From Brevibacterium atlanticum (GTDB lineage Bacteria; Actinomycetota; Actinomycetes; Actinomycetales; Brevibacteriaceae), in the NCBI RefSeq assembly GCF_011617245.1, contig NZ_CP050152.1:3586503-3650502 (forward strand): a stretch of 64,000 nt of DNA. The letters run 5' to 3'. The notes beneath the pieces are model-generated. The model ran no database searches. It was not told the DNA's origin and was given only the letters and a program-made list of their open reading frames with translations. Made by a program: the position numbers and the translations under genes. This document shows positions 53,078-61,185 of this stretch, one piece after another. The number at the start of each line of letters is the position of its first letter. Positions within the stretch are counted from its first letter, which is position 1.

Positions 53078-53444
53078 ACGTCTCTCACACCTCTCTGTGG
53101 ACTGACTTGCCCTCTGAGAGCAATCTACTCCGATTCCGCCTATTACTGAAAGGTCATTCGATCAACGGACGGGGGCGGGGGAATGCCTCTGTTCACCCAC
53201 GTGGGCACTGTCGATTTTGTCCCTGCCCACTACCGAAATCGTCGTCATTGCCTACTGAAAGAGTCATTTACGGCAGGTCGACCTACTGATTCGTCTCAGA
53301 TCCAGCGACTAAGGTTTCGTTTTCCGCAGTCGAAACGCTAGGATCGTGACGCACATCACCGCCGGTCCGATGGCGCGCACCAGCATGACGCGTATCGTGG
53401 CGCATGGCCCGGCGGGCGGCACGACTCCAATCAGGAGGATTGAT
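53078..53444. promoter_or_regulatory. Divergent promoter region with repeated ACTGAAA...GTCATT motif and CRP-like site
   Basis: The gap contains ACTGAAAGGTCATT (53145-53158), a looser copy in CTACCGAAATCGTCGTCATT (53230-53249) and ACTGAAAGAGTCATT (53254-53268). A CCCACGTGGG palindrome lies at 53196-53205. CGTGA-CGCACA-TCACC at 53345-53360 matches 8 of 10 CRP/GlxR positions, and a -10-like TAGGAT ends at 53344. These may control the MBL operon and the APC permease. Confidence 0.4.
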
Positions 53445-54821
53445 ATGGCGGCTTCCGGCTCACTGAAGCGCAACCTCGGGCTGTGGTCCATCGTCGGACT
53501 CGGTCTCGGGTACATGACGCCGACCGTGGTCTTCGATACGTTCGGCATCGTTTCGGAGCAGACGGACGGCGCGGTTCCGGCGGCCTACCTCGTCGCTCTC
53601 ATCGTTATGATCTTCACGGCCTTCAGCTACGGCAAGATGGTGAAGATCTTCCCGACCGCGGGATCGGCCTACACCTATACACGTGAGACCATGTCGCCGG
53701 CGCTCGGGTTCCTCGTAGGCTGGACATCGCTCATGGACTATCTGCTGCTGCCGATGGTCAACTGCCTCATCATCCGCCTCTACATGGAATCGATGGTCCC
53801 GGACGCGCCGCCGTGGGTGTGGGTCGTCGTCTACACGATCGTGATGACCGGGATCGTGCTGTCCTCGATGCGGGGGACGGCGAACCTCAACGGCGTCCTC
53901 CTCATCTTCGCCGTCATCCTGGTCGCCACGTTCTGCGTCCTCGCGATCGGCCAGCTCAATGCCGGCGAAGGAGCGGGCCTCATCATCAGCGCCGATCCGT
54001 TCATCCATGAGGGCGTCCACCTCGGCGCGGTGCTCACCGGCGCCACCGTCGTCTGCTTCTCCTTCATCGGCTTCGACGCCGTGACGATGTACACGAACGA
54101 GGCCAAGCATGTCAGCCTCATGCCCAAGGCGATCATGCTCACCGTGCTCGCCGGCGGACTCATCTTCCTCGTGGCCGGGTACTTCGCACAGCTGCTCTTC
54201 CCTGACAACTCGCAGTTCACCATCGTCGACGATCCTCTGCCGGAGATCGGCATGCTCACCGGCGGACATATCTTCCAGCTGTTCTTCGTCGCGGCCGCCT
54301 TTGCGGCCACAGCCGCCTCGGGGCTCGCCTCGCATGCCTCGGTCTCGCGCATGCTGTTGGTGATGGGGCGCAACGGCGTACTGCCGCGGAGGGCCTTCGG
54401 CTACATCAACCCGAAGACGCACACTCCGGTGTTCAACATCGTGCTCGTCGGCGCTGTGTGCCTGCTCGCGATGTCCTTCAGCCTCGAGCTCATCTCGGCG
54501 CTCATCAACTTCGGTGCGCTCATCGCCTTCACGTTCGTCAACCTCACGGTCATTGCGCACTACGCGTTCCGGACCCGACAGGTCGTCGACTTCAAGTCCG
54601 CGTTCACCTATGTGGTCATGCCCGCGATCGGTGCCATCCTCACCGGCATCCTGTGGGCGAGCCTGCACGGAACGGCCCTCATCGGCGGCCTCGTGTGGCT
54701 GACCATCGGCATCATCTACCTGGCCGTGCTGACCCGCGGGTTCAAACGTTCAGTACGCAGCTTCGACGACCCCGAGGCCGACGCGCAGATGTCCGAACCC
54801 GAGGCACCCGTCGAGGGCTGA
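53445..54821 (+). CDS. APC-family amino acid permease
   Basis: The 458-residue membrane protein has about 12 helices of the amino acid-polyamine-organocation superfamily. The unwound helix 1 region reads LWSIVGLGLGYMTPTVVF, and helix 6 contains CFSFIGFDAVTMYTNEAKH, a typical APC block. The ATG at 53445 has a perfect AGGAGG 6 bases upstream. It is monocistronic and divergent from the MBL/C45 pair; it could import an amino acid or amine processed there. Substrate is not predictable. Confidence 0.87.
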   Translation: MAASGSLKRNLGLWSIVGLGLGYMTPTVVFDTFGIVSEQTDGAVPAAYLVALIVMIFTAFSYGKMVKIFPTAGSAYTYTRETMSPALGFLVGWTSLMDYLLLPMVNCLIIRLYMESMVPDAPPWVWVVVYTIVMTGIVLSSMRGTANLNGVLLIFAVILVATFCVLAIGQLNAGEGAGLIISADPFIHEGVHLGAVLTGATVVCFSFIGFDAVTMYTNEAKHVSLMPKAIMLTVLAGGLIFLVAGYFAQLLFPDNSQFTIVDDPLPEIGMLTGGHIFQLFFVAAAFAATAASGLASHASVSRMLLVMGRNGVLPRRAFGYINPKTHTPVFNIVLVGAVCLLAMSFSLELISALINFGALIAFTFVNLTVIAHYAFRTRQVVDFKSAFTYVVMPAIGAILTGILWASLHGTALIGGLVWLTIGIIYLAVLTRGFKRSVRSFDDPEADAQMSEPEAPVEG

Positions 54822-55087
54822 GGTGGTTGGTGCGGGCGTTGGCGTGTGGGCCGACGCGCCGCGGGCAGCAGCCGCCACCGGCCCCGTTCAAGCGTTGGCG
54901 CGGGCTGCGGCCGCCACAGCCGGCATCGTTCAAGGGCGAGCGCACTTGTCGAAAGGCCCTCGGGTCTCCAGACGAGCTGGCCCTTGAACGAGCGGTGGTG
55001 GAAGCGGTCTCGTGTGCCGTTGGGTTACCCGACGCGATTCCGGAGCTGAGCGAGAGGCCGCATACACCCACTTTCGAGCGGCGAAAA
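54822..55087. repeat. Intergenic imperfect repeats and 11-bp inverted repeat
   Basis: Two imperfect copies of a GC-rich unit running from GCGTTGGCG to CGTTCAAG occupy about 54837-54935. The end of the second, CGTTCAAGGGC (54927-54937), is perfectly complementary to GCCCTTGAACG (54980-54990) across 42 bases. No gene is evident. It may form a terminator-like structure for the APC gene. Confidence 0.4.
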
Positions 55088-55125
55088 CGCCCCGAGCGCC
55101 GGATGTTTCGGCGGCGCTCGGGGCG
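55088..55125 (-). terminator. Intrinsic terminator of tRNA-Ser(TGA)
   Basis: A 13-bp perfect stem, CGCCCCGAGCGCC (55088-55100) with its complement (55113-55125), is followed on the minus strand by TTTT. It lies 11 bases 3' of the tRNA. Confidence 0.85.
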
Positions 55126-55135
55126 CTTCACGTGG

Positions 55136-55223
55136 CGGAAGCGGTGGGATTCGAACCCACGGTGCGGGGTTGCCGCACAACGGTTTTCAAGACCGTCTCC
55201 TTCGGCCGCTCGGACACGCTTCC
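55136..55223 (-). tRNA. tRNA-Ser (anticodon TGA)
   Basis: The 88-base class II tRNA starts GGAAGCGTGTCCGAGCGG. The anticodon stem ACGGT/ACCGT holds loop CTTGAAA with anticodon TGA. A long variable arm (TGCGGCAACCCCGCA) precedes the TTCGAAT T-loop, and the acceptor ends CGCTTCC plus G. It decodes UCA and related codons. Confidence 0.95.
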
Positions 55224-55361
55224 CTCGGTTCGCTCCCGGTCAACACACTCACGACAAGTGGATCGAGACGAACCCGGCCCGCCCGGCACAGGGCCGAGCC
55301 ACCATAGTTTCTCACAACCGCATCGGCATCTGCCAATCGCTGACGCCGGCTGCGGAGGGAC

Positions 55362-58013
55362 TCAGTTCTTCTTGTGCTTCTTGTTGAACCGTTTGCGCTT
55401 GCGTTCGGTTCCCAAGAGGTCGTCGAAGACTGAACCTGTCGACGAGCCTTCGTTCTGTTCCGACTGCCCGACGAGCTTGTCGACGCCCTTGCCGGACCCT
55501 TCGTCATCGTGGGAGCGTTCGCTCCACGTCTTGCCGAGCTTGGGCGCGGACTTCGGCTTCGCCGGCTGCACGTAGTGCCCGTTGCTGTCGGCATCCTCGG
55601 AGGTGGCACCGCGGGCTGCGAACGTTGCGGGCACACGCTGAACTGGGACCTCCTCCTCTTCCTCATCATCGGCGAATTCGTCGTCGGATTCATCGTCGTC
55701 GGAAGGCGCGGTGGGACGCTTGTCGGTGTCGACGAGCCCCTCGCCGGTGTCGCCTTCTGCCTCGTCGGCGTCGTCGGCAGCCCGGTCAGAGCGAGCGTCC
55801 GCAGACGGATCGGCGGTAGCAGTCGGCGGAACCACGGTGGAGGCCTCGGCATCCTCGGTGTCTGATTCCGCGGCGGCGTCGACGATGTTCTCGGCAGTGT
55901 CCGCGACCGGCGCAGGATCCGACTCGGTGTCAGCGGTGACCGGCGCAGGCCCCACCTCGGCGGTGTCCGCATCCGCGGCACCGCCCGCGTCGGTGCCTGG
56001 CGTCCCGGCGGTGGAATCGGCCGCAGCGTCATCCGCCTCGGCGGTGGCATCGGTAGAAGCGGAATCGTCCGTCCCCTGTGCGACCCCGGCATCGTCGGCT
56101 TCGTCGGCACTCGAGTGTGCGATCGCGGCCGCGACAGTACCTGCCGTTCCACGCGGTGCCGCAGCGACCGACTCCGAGTCGGCGGCCGTGGTCTCGTCGG
56201 CGGGAGCCGCCGTGGTGAACGTGTCACTCGGCTCAGCCTCGTCGGATGGATCCTCCGGACGATCCGCACCCTCGTTGCCCGCGTCGTTGCCCGCATCGCC
56301 CTCGTTGCCCGCATCGCGCACGGATTCGGAAGCGCCGGAGGCCCCGGCAGCTGTGGAACCGTCGACGGACGCGGCCGCCTCCTCGGCGCGGGCAGGCTTG
56401 CCCTTGAGCACGAGGGTGAGCGTGGCCAGCGGCACGGACAGCCAGTTCGGGCGATTGCGCAGCTCGGTGACGACCTCGACGAGGAGGCGGTCGACGAGCG
56501 CGGCCCGCAGCACCGGATCCCCCAGCCCGACGGATTCGCCGCGGGCACGCGAGTATCCGGACAGCAGCGAGTTCTGCACCTGCGATGCCCACAGGTACTC
56601 GGGCGAATCGAAGATCGCCCGCAGCGCCGACGGATCGTTGCCGAAGCCGTTGACGACCAGCGATCCGTCCTCGGAGTCGAGTGCATCGGTGCGCTGCAGG
56701 CGGGCGAACCCGGCCGCGTAGTCGATGCTGCGCAGCAGGGCCACGAGGTCGAGTGCCGCCGGCTTCGGATCCGAATTCGTCGAGTCCGTGAACTTCACGA
56801 CCGAATACCCGTCCGACGGCGAGCTGACCACATGGTCGAGGGTGAGTTCGCCGTGGATCTTCTGCAGAGTGCCGATGGTCTCGAGCCCCTGCACCTTCGC
56901 CCGGTGGGCACGCAGCTCCGGCACCAGGGAATCCAGTGCCAAAGGCGCTCGACCCAGGGCCCAGTCGATGCGTTCGACCCACTTGGCGACCAGCTGCTTC
57001 GTCGGTTCACCGCTGCCTTCGACGATGCCGAATTCGGCGGCCATGTCCGTGTGGAGTTCGCCGATGCGCCGACCCATCTCGGCGGCGTGGGCGTTGTACG
57101 CCCCGATCGACCCGGAATCCACGGCGCACACGGTGTCCACGGCCTCCCGCCATGCGGGTTCGGCCTCGACGTCGACGTGGGAGAGCAGCGCCATCGGCGC
57201 CTCCATCTCCTCGACCTCGAACATGTCGTACCAGCGGCCCGAACCCCAACCGATGACCTCGGGCACGCTGCGCGAACCCGCCTCGGTGAGCAGGACCGGG
57301 ATCGTCAGCGACGACGGCATCCCGTTCTCGAGCACCCGGAAGAAGGAGAGCTCCATCGGCTCGTATTCGTCGTGGATGACGACGGTGGACTTGTGCGCGC
57401 CCGAGTCCGAGACCGCGATCGGACGGATCTCGACGGGCAGCTCTTCGGTCTCCCCCACCGTGAGGTCGGATGTCGATGGCTTCGGTGGGACCGCCTCGGC
57501 GGGGGTGGCATTCGATCCGTTCACCGAGGCGGCCGTGCCGTTCGCGGTCACCGGGAAGGGCATCGGGGCTCGGTCCCTGGCCTCGGTCTTCTCCCGGCTG
57601 TGGCGCAGGGATTCGGTCGACAGCTGCCCGCCGTCGAAGACCTTGCGCTTCGTGATGGCATCGGCCATGAGGTTGACGAACACGGGGTCGGCGGCGCCGT
57701 CGTAGACGTGAACGGGACCCAAAGCGAGGTCGTCGATGCGGCCGATGAGCGCGTGTCGCAGATGCATGTCTTCGGTGCCGCGCAGAGTCAGGGGAATGTT
57801 GAGGCGGCGCAGCGTCGGGCCGTCGCCGACGGAGATCACGGTGACGAGGCCGACGAAGCCGCCGAGCTCTTCAGCGGTGTAGGTGAACGCGCGGGCCACC
57901 GACATCGGGGTGATGTCGGGGTCGGTCCCGAAATCTGCCGCGAGCTTGGGAAACCACGGCTGACGAGGTATCCAGCTGGCTAACAGTTGTTCGAGCTCAC
58001 TGCTGATGGCCAT
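55362..58013 (-). CDS. Maltokinase-like protein, probable pseudokinase, with long acidic tail
   Basis: The first half of this 883-residue protein resembles maltokinase: an N-terminal cap (LASWIPRQPWFPKLAADFG) and an aminoglycoside-kinase-like C-lobe. In active maltokinases the catalytic loop is HGD and the metal site is a DFEGEP-type motif. Here they read HGELTLDHV (387-389) and VVKFTDST (Lys407), so the catalytic Asp is Glu and the metal Asp is Lys. The remaining 330 residues (from about 555) are Ala/Asp/Glu/Thr-rich and disordered, ending in a basic KRKRFNKKHKKN tail. No GlgE or trehalose gene is nearby. AGGAG precedes the ATG. Loss of kinase activity is an inference; a binding or regulatory role is possible. 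Confidence 0.7.
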   Translation of the reverse strand: MAISSELEQLLASWIPRQPWFPKLAADFGTDPDITPMSVARAFTYTAEELGGFVGLVTVISVGDGPTLRRLNIPLTLRGTEDMHLRHALIGRIDDLALGPVHVYDGAADPVFVNLMADAITKRKVFDGGQLSTESLRHSREKTEARDRAPMPFPVTANGTAASVNGSNATPAEAVPPKPSTSDLTVGETEELPVEIRPIAVSDSGAHKSTVVIHDEYEPMELSFFRVLENGMPSSLTIPVLLTEAGSRSVPEVIGWGSGRWYDMFEVEEMEAPMALLSHVDVEAEPAWREAVDTVCAVDSGSIGAYNAHAAEMGRRIGELHTDMAAEFGIVEGSGEPTKQLVAKWVERIDWALGRAPLALDSLVPELRAHRAKVQGLETIGTLQKIHGELTLDHVVSSPSDGYSVVKFTDSTNSDPKPAALDLVALLRSIDYAAGFARLQRTDALDSEDGSLVVNGFGNDPSALRAIFDSPEYLWASQVQNSLLSGYSRARGESVGLGDPVLRAALVDRLLVEVVTELRNRPNWLSVPLATLTLVLKGKPARAEEAAASVDGSTAAGASGASESVRDAGNEGDAGNDAGNEGADRPEDPSDEAEPSDTFTTAAPADETTAADSESVAAAPRGTAGTVAAAIAHSSADEADDAGVAQGTDDSASTDATAEADDAAADSTAGTPGTDAGGAADADTAEVGPAPVTADTESDPAPVADTAENIVDAAAESDTEDAEASTVVPPTATADPSADARSDRAADDADEAEGDTGEGLVDTDKRPTAPSDDDESDDEFADDEEEEEVPVQRVPATFAARGATSEDADSNGHYVQPAKPKSAPKLGKTWSERSHDDEGSGKGVDKLVGQSEQNEGSSTGSVFDDLLGTERKRKRFNKKHKKN

Positions 58014-58212
58014 GACGTCTCCTAGAGGGGATTACGGGCATCCTCCATCCAATCATGATAGGACGTGTTCGCGGTCCAGGGCGCACCCGAAACCCCGAAG
58101 TCCGGAGCGGATTCGGGCTTTGGCGGGAGTGTGCGGGGTGATGCGGGGCGGGTGCGCGGGGTGTCGAGCGCGGACGTGCGTGGTGCCGAACGCGTCCTTA
58201 TGTCGATACGAG

Positions 58213-58249
58213 TTGCCAAATGGCAAGACAGTGGGAGCACAATGGTCTG
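58213..58249 (+). promoter_or_regulatory. Promoter with overlapping palindrome upstream of ilvA
   Basis: A -35-like TTGCCA (58213-58218) and -10-like CACAAT (58238-58243) are separated by 19 bp. The -35 is half of a perfect palindrome TTGCCA-AA-TGGCAA (58213-58226), a candidate operator. The predicted +1 falls near a GTG at 58250 in frame with the dehydratase gene, so a leaderless message is possible. Confidence 0.45.
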
Positions 58250-58264
58250 GTGGTTGAAACAGAC

Positions 58265-59536
58265 ATGACATCCCAGAAGCTCACACTCGCCGACGAGGTC
58301 GAAGCGGCCGCGTCGCGAATTTCCGAATCCGTCATCCTGTCGCCACTCCAGATCTGCGAGCGGCTGACGGCCGCGACCGGTTCGACGATCTACCTCAAGC
58401 GTGAGGACCTGCAGATGGTGCGGTCCTACAAGATCCGCGGAGCGTTCAACTTCATGCTCCAGCTCGACGCGGACGAACGCGCGCGTGGTGTCGTGTGCGC
58501 TTCGGCGGGCAATCACGCACAGGGCTTCGCCCGCGCCTGCAAGGAACTCGGCATCCAGGGCACGATCTTCGTGCCCAAGACGACGCCGAAGCAGAAGATC
58601 GAACGCGTCCGCCACTTCGGCGGTGAGCAGGTGACCATCGAAATCGGCGGCTCCACCTACGACGACGCCTCGGCGTTGGCCTACCGCTTCGCCGACCGCA
58701 ACGACGCCCTGCTTGTCTCGGCGTTCGACGACCGCCGCACCATCGCCGGTCAGGGCACCGTCGCCGCCGAGATCCACGCGCAGCTCGACACCGACCCCGA
58801 CTACATCATCGTGCCCGTCGGCGGCGGCGGAGTCCTCGCCGGAATCGCCTCCTACGCAGCCGAGCGCATGCCGCACACGCAGGTCATCGGTGCCGAACCG
58901 GCCGGGGCCGCCTCGATGATCGCAGCGCTGAAGACCGGCCACCCGGTGACCCTGGAGAACATCGACCGCTTCGCCGACGGCACCGCCGTCAAACGCGCCG
59001 GCGCACTGACCTTCGACGTTGTGTCCGAACTCGGGCTCGATGTCCGGCCCGTCGCCGAGGGTGCCGTGGCCACCGAGATGCTCGATATGTACCAGGTCGA
59101 CGGCATCATCGCCGAACCCTCCGGCGCCCTGGCCTCGGCAGGAATCGGCGGACCGGACTCGGACAAGCCGATCACGATCGAACCCGGATCGACCGTCGTG
59201 TGCCTGGTCTCCGGCGGCAACAACGACATCTCCCGCTACCCCGAGATCCTCGAACGCTCACTCGTCCACGAAGGCCTCAAGCACTACTTCATCGTCGACT
59301 TCCCGCAGGAGCCCGGCGCCCTGCGCCGATTCCTCAACGAGGTCCTCGGCCCCGAGGACGACATCGCGATGTTCGAGTACGTCAAACGCTCCGACCGCGA
59401 GACCGGACCGGCGTTCGTCGGCATCCAGCTCGGCTACGCCGAAGACCTGCCGAATCTGCTCGAACGCATGGAGGCCTCGAACATCGAGGTCGAGCGTGTC
59501 CACCAGAACTCGCCGATGTTCCGGCTCTTCGCCTGA
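58265..59536 (+). CDS. ilvA: Threonine dehydratase (biosynthetic-type, short form with ACT-like domain)
   Basis: The 423-residue PLP enzyme has the Schiff-base motif SYKIRGAFNFM, CASAGNHAQGFA, the phosphate-binding loop VPVGGGGVLAGIAS and the distal SGGNND. The C-terminal part from about 330 (HYFIVDFPQEPGALRRFLNE) is a single ACT-like regulatory domain, as in short actinobacterial IlvA. It deaminates threonine to 2-oxobutanoate at the start of isoleucine synthesis and is likely inhibited by isoleucine. ATG at 58265 is used; an in-frame GTG at 58250 matches a leaderless start. It is monocistronic. Confidence 0.92.
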   Translation: MTSQKLTLADEVEAAASRISESVILSPLQICERLTAATGSTIYLKREDLQMVRSYKIRGAFNFMLQLDADERARGVVCASAGNHAQGFARACKELGIQGTIFVPKTTPKQKIERVRHFGGEQVTIEIGGSTYDDASALAYRFADRNDALLVSAFDDRRTIAGQGTVAAEIHAQLDTDPDYIIVPVGGGGVLAGIASYAAERMPHTQVIGAEPAGAASMIAALKTGHPVTLENIDRFADGTAVKRAGALTFDVVSELGLDVRPVAEGAVATEMLDMYQVDGIIAEPSGALASAGIGGPDSDKPITIEPGSTVVCLVSGGNNDISRYPEILERSLVHEGLKHYFIVDFPQEPGALRRFLNEVLGPEDDIAMFEYVKRSDRETGPAFVGIQLGYAEDLPNLLERMEASNIEVERVHQNSPMFRLFA

Positions 59537-59620
59537 GGGTGGGCCCGGCGGGCCGGACTCCCAAGCCCGGCTTCGCAGACACCCCTGCCCCACCTCGGCG
59601 CCACCCATTAGAGTGGGGGC

Positions 59621-60631
59621 ATGCGCGCTATCACGATCTCCTCCCCCGGTGACCCCGAGGTTCTGCAGGTCACCGACGAGCCGACACCCGACATCGCCGC
59701 CGACGAGGTGCTCGTCCGCGTCCATGCCGCCGGAGTCAATCGAGCCGATCTGCTCCAGCGCCGAGGCTTCTACGATCCCCCGCCCGGTGCGACGTTGATC
59801 CCCGGCCTCGAGATCTCCGGCACGATCGAGAAGCTCGGCTCGGACGTCACCGACTGGTCCGTCGGCGACCGTGTCGCGGCCCTCCTCTCCGGCGGCGGCT
59901 ACGCCGAAGAGGTCCCCGTCCCCGCAGGTCAGCTCCTTCCCGTCCCCGAAGGCTTCGACCTCACCGAGGCGGCCGCCCTGCCCGAGGTGCTCTCCACCGT
60001 GTGGTCGAACATCGTCGGTCGCGGACACGTTGAGGCGGGCGAATGGTTGCTCGTCCACGGCGGCGGATCCGGGATCGGCACGGCCGCGATCCAGATCGCG
60101 AACCACCTCAGCGTGAAGATCGTCGTCACCGTCGGGTCCGAACGCAAGGCCGAGTTCTGCCGCGAACTCGGCGCAGATGCCGTCATCAACTACCGCGACG
60201 AGGACTTCGTCGAACGCGTCCACGAGATCTGCACCCATGAGGACGGAACGACCGGGGCCGATGTCATCCTCGACATCATCGGCGCGAAGTACCTCGAACG
60301 CAATATCAAGGCACTGAACACCGACGGCAGACTGGTCATCATCGGCATGCAGGGCGGAACGAAGACCGAGATCAACCTCGGCTGGCTCATGCAGCCGCGC
60401 AGATCGGTGTCCGCCACGACCCTGCGGGCGCGGCCGAAGGAGCAGAAGATCGCCATCGTCGCCGAGGTGGCCGACCGGCTGTGGCCGGGGGTGATCGCCG
60501 GTGACATCCGCCCGATCATCCACGAGACCGTGCCGCTGTCCGAGGCCGCCCGGGCCCATCAGATACTCGAGGACGGGGCGAACATCGGCAAGGTTCTGCT
60601 CATCGTCGATGAGGAAGGTGCCAAGGGATGA
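59621..60631 (+). CDS. NAD(P)H:quinone oxidoreductase (MDR family, PIG3-like)
   Basis: The 336-residue protein is a zinc-free medium-chain dehydrogenase/reductase. It shows the substrate-domain block VNRADLLQRRGFYDPPPGA, typical of QOR/PIG3 proteins, and the NADPH motif LVHGGGSGIGTAAIQIA. No structural zinc Cys cluster is visible. It likely reduces quinones by one or two electrons. Its stop overlaps the next gene (ATGA), starting a four-gene coupled operon with bpa, a hypothetical and a HAD phosphatase. Confidence 0.9.
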   Translation: MRAITISSPGDPEVLQVTDEPTPDIAADEVLVRVHAAGVNRADLLQRRGFYDPPPGATLIPGLEISGTIEKLGSDVTDWSVGDRVAALLSGGGYAEEVPVPAGQLLPVPEGFDLTEAAALPEVLSTVWSNIVGRGHVEAGEWLLVHGGGSGIGTAAIQIANHLSVKIVVTVGSERKAEFCRELGADAVINYRDEDFVERVHEICTHEDGTTGADVILDIIGAKYLERNIKALNTDGRLVIIGMQGGTKTEINLGWLMQPRRSVSATTLRARPKEQKIAIVAEVADRLWPGVIAGDIRPIIHETVPLSEAARAHQILEDGANIGKVLLIVDEEGAKG

Positions 60632-61185
60632 CCGAGAGCCCTGAGGGCAGCCCTGCGGGCGCTGAGTCGGCGGACACGCCCGAGTCCGACCTGGCCAGGA
60701 CCGAGAACGGCCGTGCCGAGAAGGATCAGGCCGACGTGTCGTCGCCGGCGAAGGTGATGCGCATCGGCACCATGGTCAAGCAGCTGCTCGAGGAGGTCCG
60801 CAGCACGGATCTCGACGAGAAGGGTCGGCAGCGGCTCGCGGAGATCCACCGTCGGTCCATCGAGGAACTCGAGGACGGACTGTCGAAGGACCTCATCGAC
60901 GAGCTCGAGCGCCTCGATCTGCCCTTCGATTCCACCGACGGCCCGCCCACGACCTCGGAGCTGCGCATCGCCCAGGCCCAGCTCGTCGGCTGGCTCGAAG
61001 GCCTCTTCCACGGCATCCAGACCGCAATCATGGCCCAACAGGCGATGGCTCAGCAGGCCGCCGGCCGGGGCCAGCTGCCGCCGGGCATGGTCGCACCAGG
61101 GATGACTCCGCCCGAGTCCGCGGCCCAGGGGTCCGAGAAGCAGGAGTCGGAGCAGGGCGACCGCGGCACCGGCAACTATCTGTGA
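60628..61185 (+). CDS. bpa: Bacterial proteasome activator (Bpa/PafE-like)
   Basis: The 185-residue protein matches Bpa/PafE. After an acidic disordered N terminus (about 1-38) come the helices AKVMRIGTMVKQLLEEVR, GRQRLAEIHRRSIEELEDGL and ELRIAQAQLVGWLEGLFHG that form the ring-shaped activator. It ends in GNYL, a close match to the GQYL C-terminal motif that docks into the 20S proteasome. It would allow ATP-independent degradation of unfolded proteins. It overlaps both neighbours (ATGA before, GTGA after). Proteasome genes are not in the window. Confidence 0.88.
   Translation: MTESPEGSPAGAESADTPESDLARTENGRAEKDQADVSSPAKVMRIGTMVKQLLEEVRSTDLDEKGRQRLAEIHRRSIEELEDGLSKDLIDELERLDLPFDSTDGPPTTSELRIAQAQLVGWLEGLFHGIQTAIMAQQAMAQQAAGRGQLPPGMVAPGMTPPESAAQGSEKQESEQGDRGTGNYL

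Noticed and set aside
55136..55223. tRNA-Ser(TGA) as an island boundary
   Set aside because: Neighbouring genes look native and no duplicated tRNA end was found, although nearby repeats are noted separately.
56115..57983. 622-codon open frame opposite the maltokinase-like gene
   Set aside because: Low-complexity Arg/Gly/His-rich shadow; the minus frame has a good ribosome site and recognisable domain.
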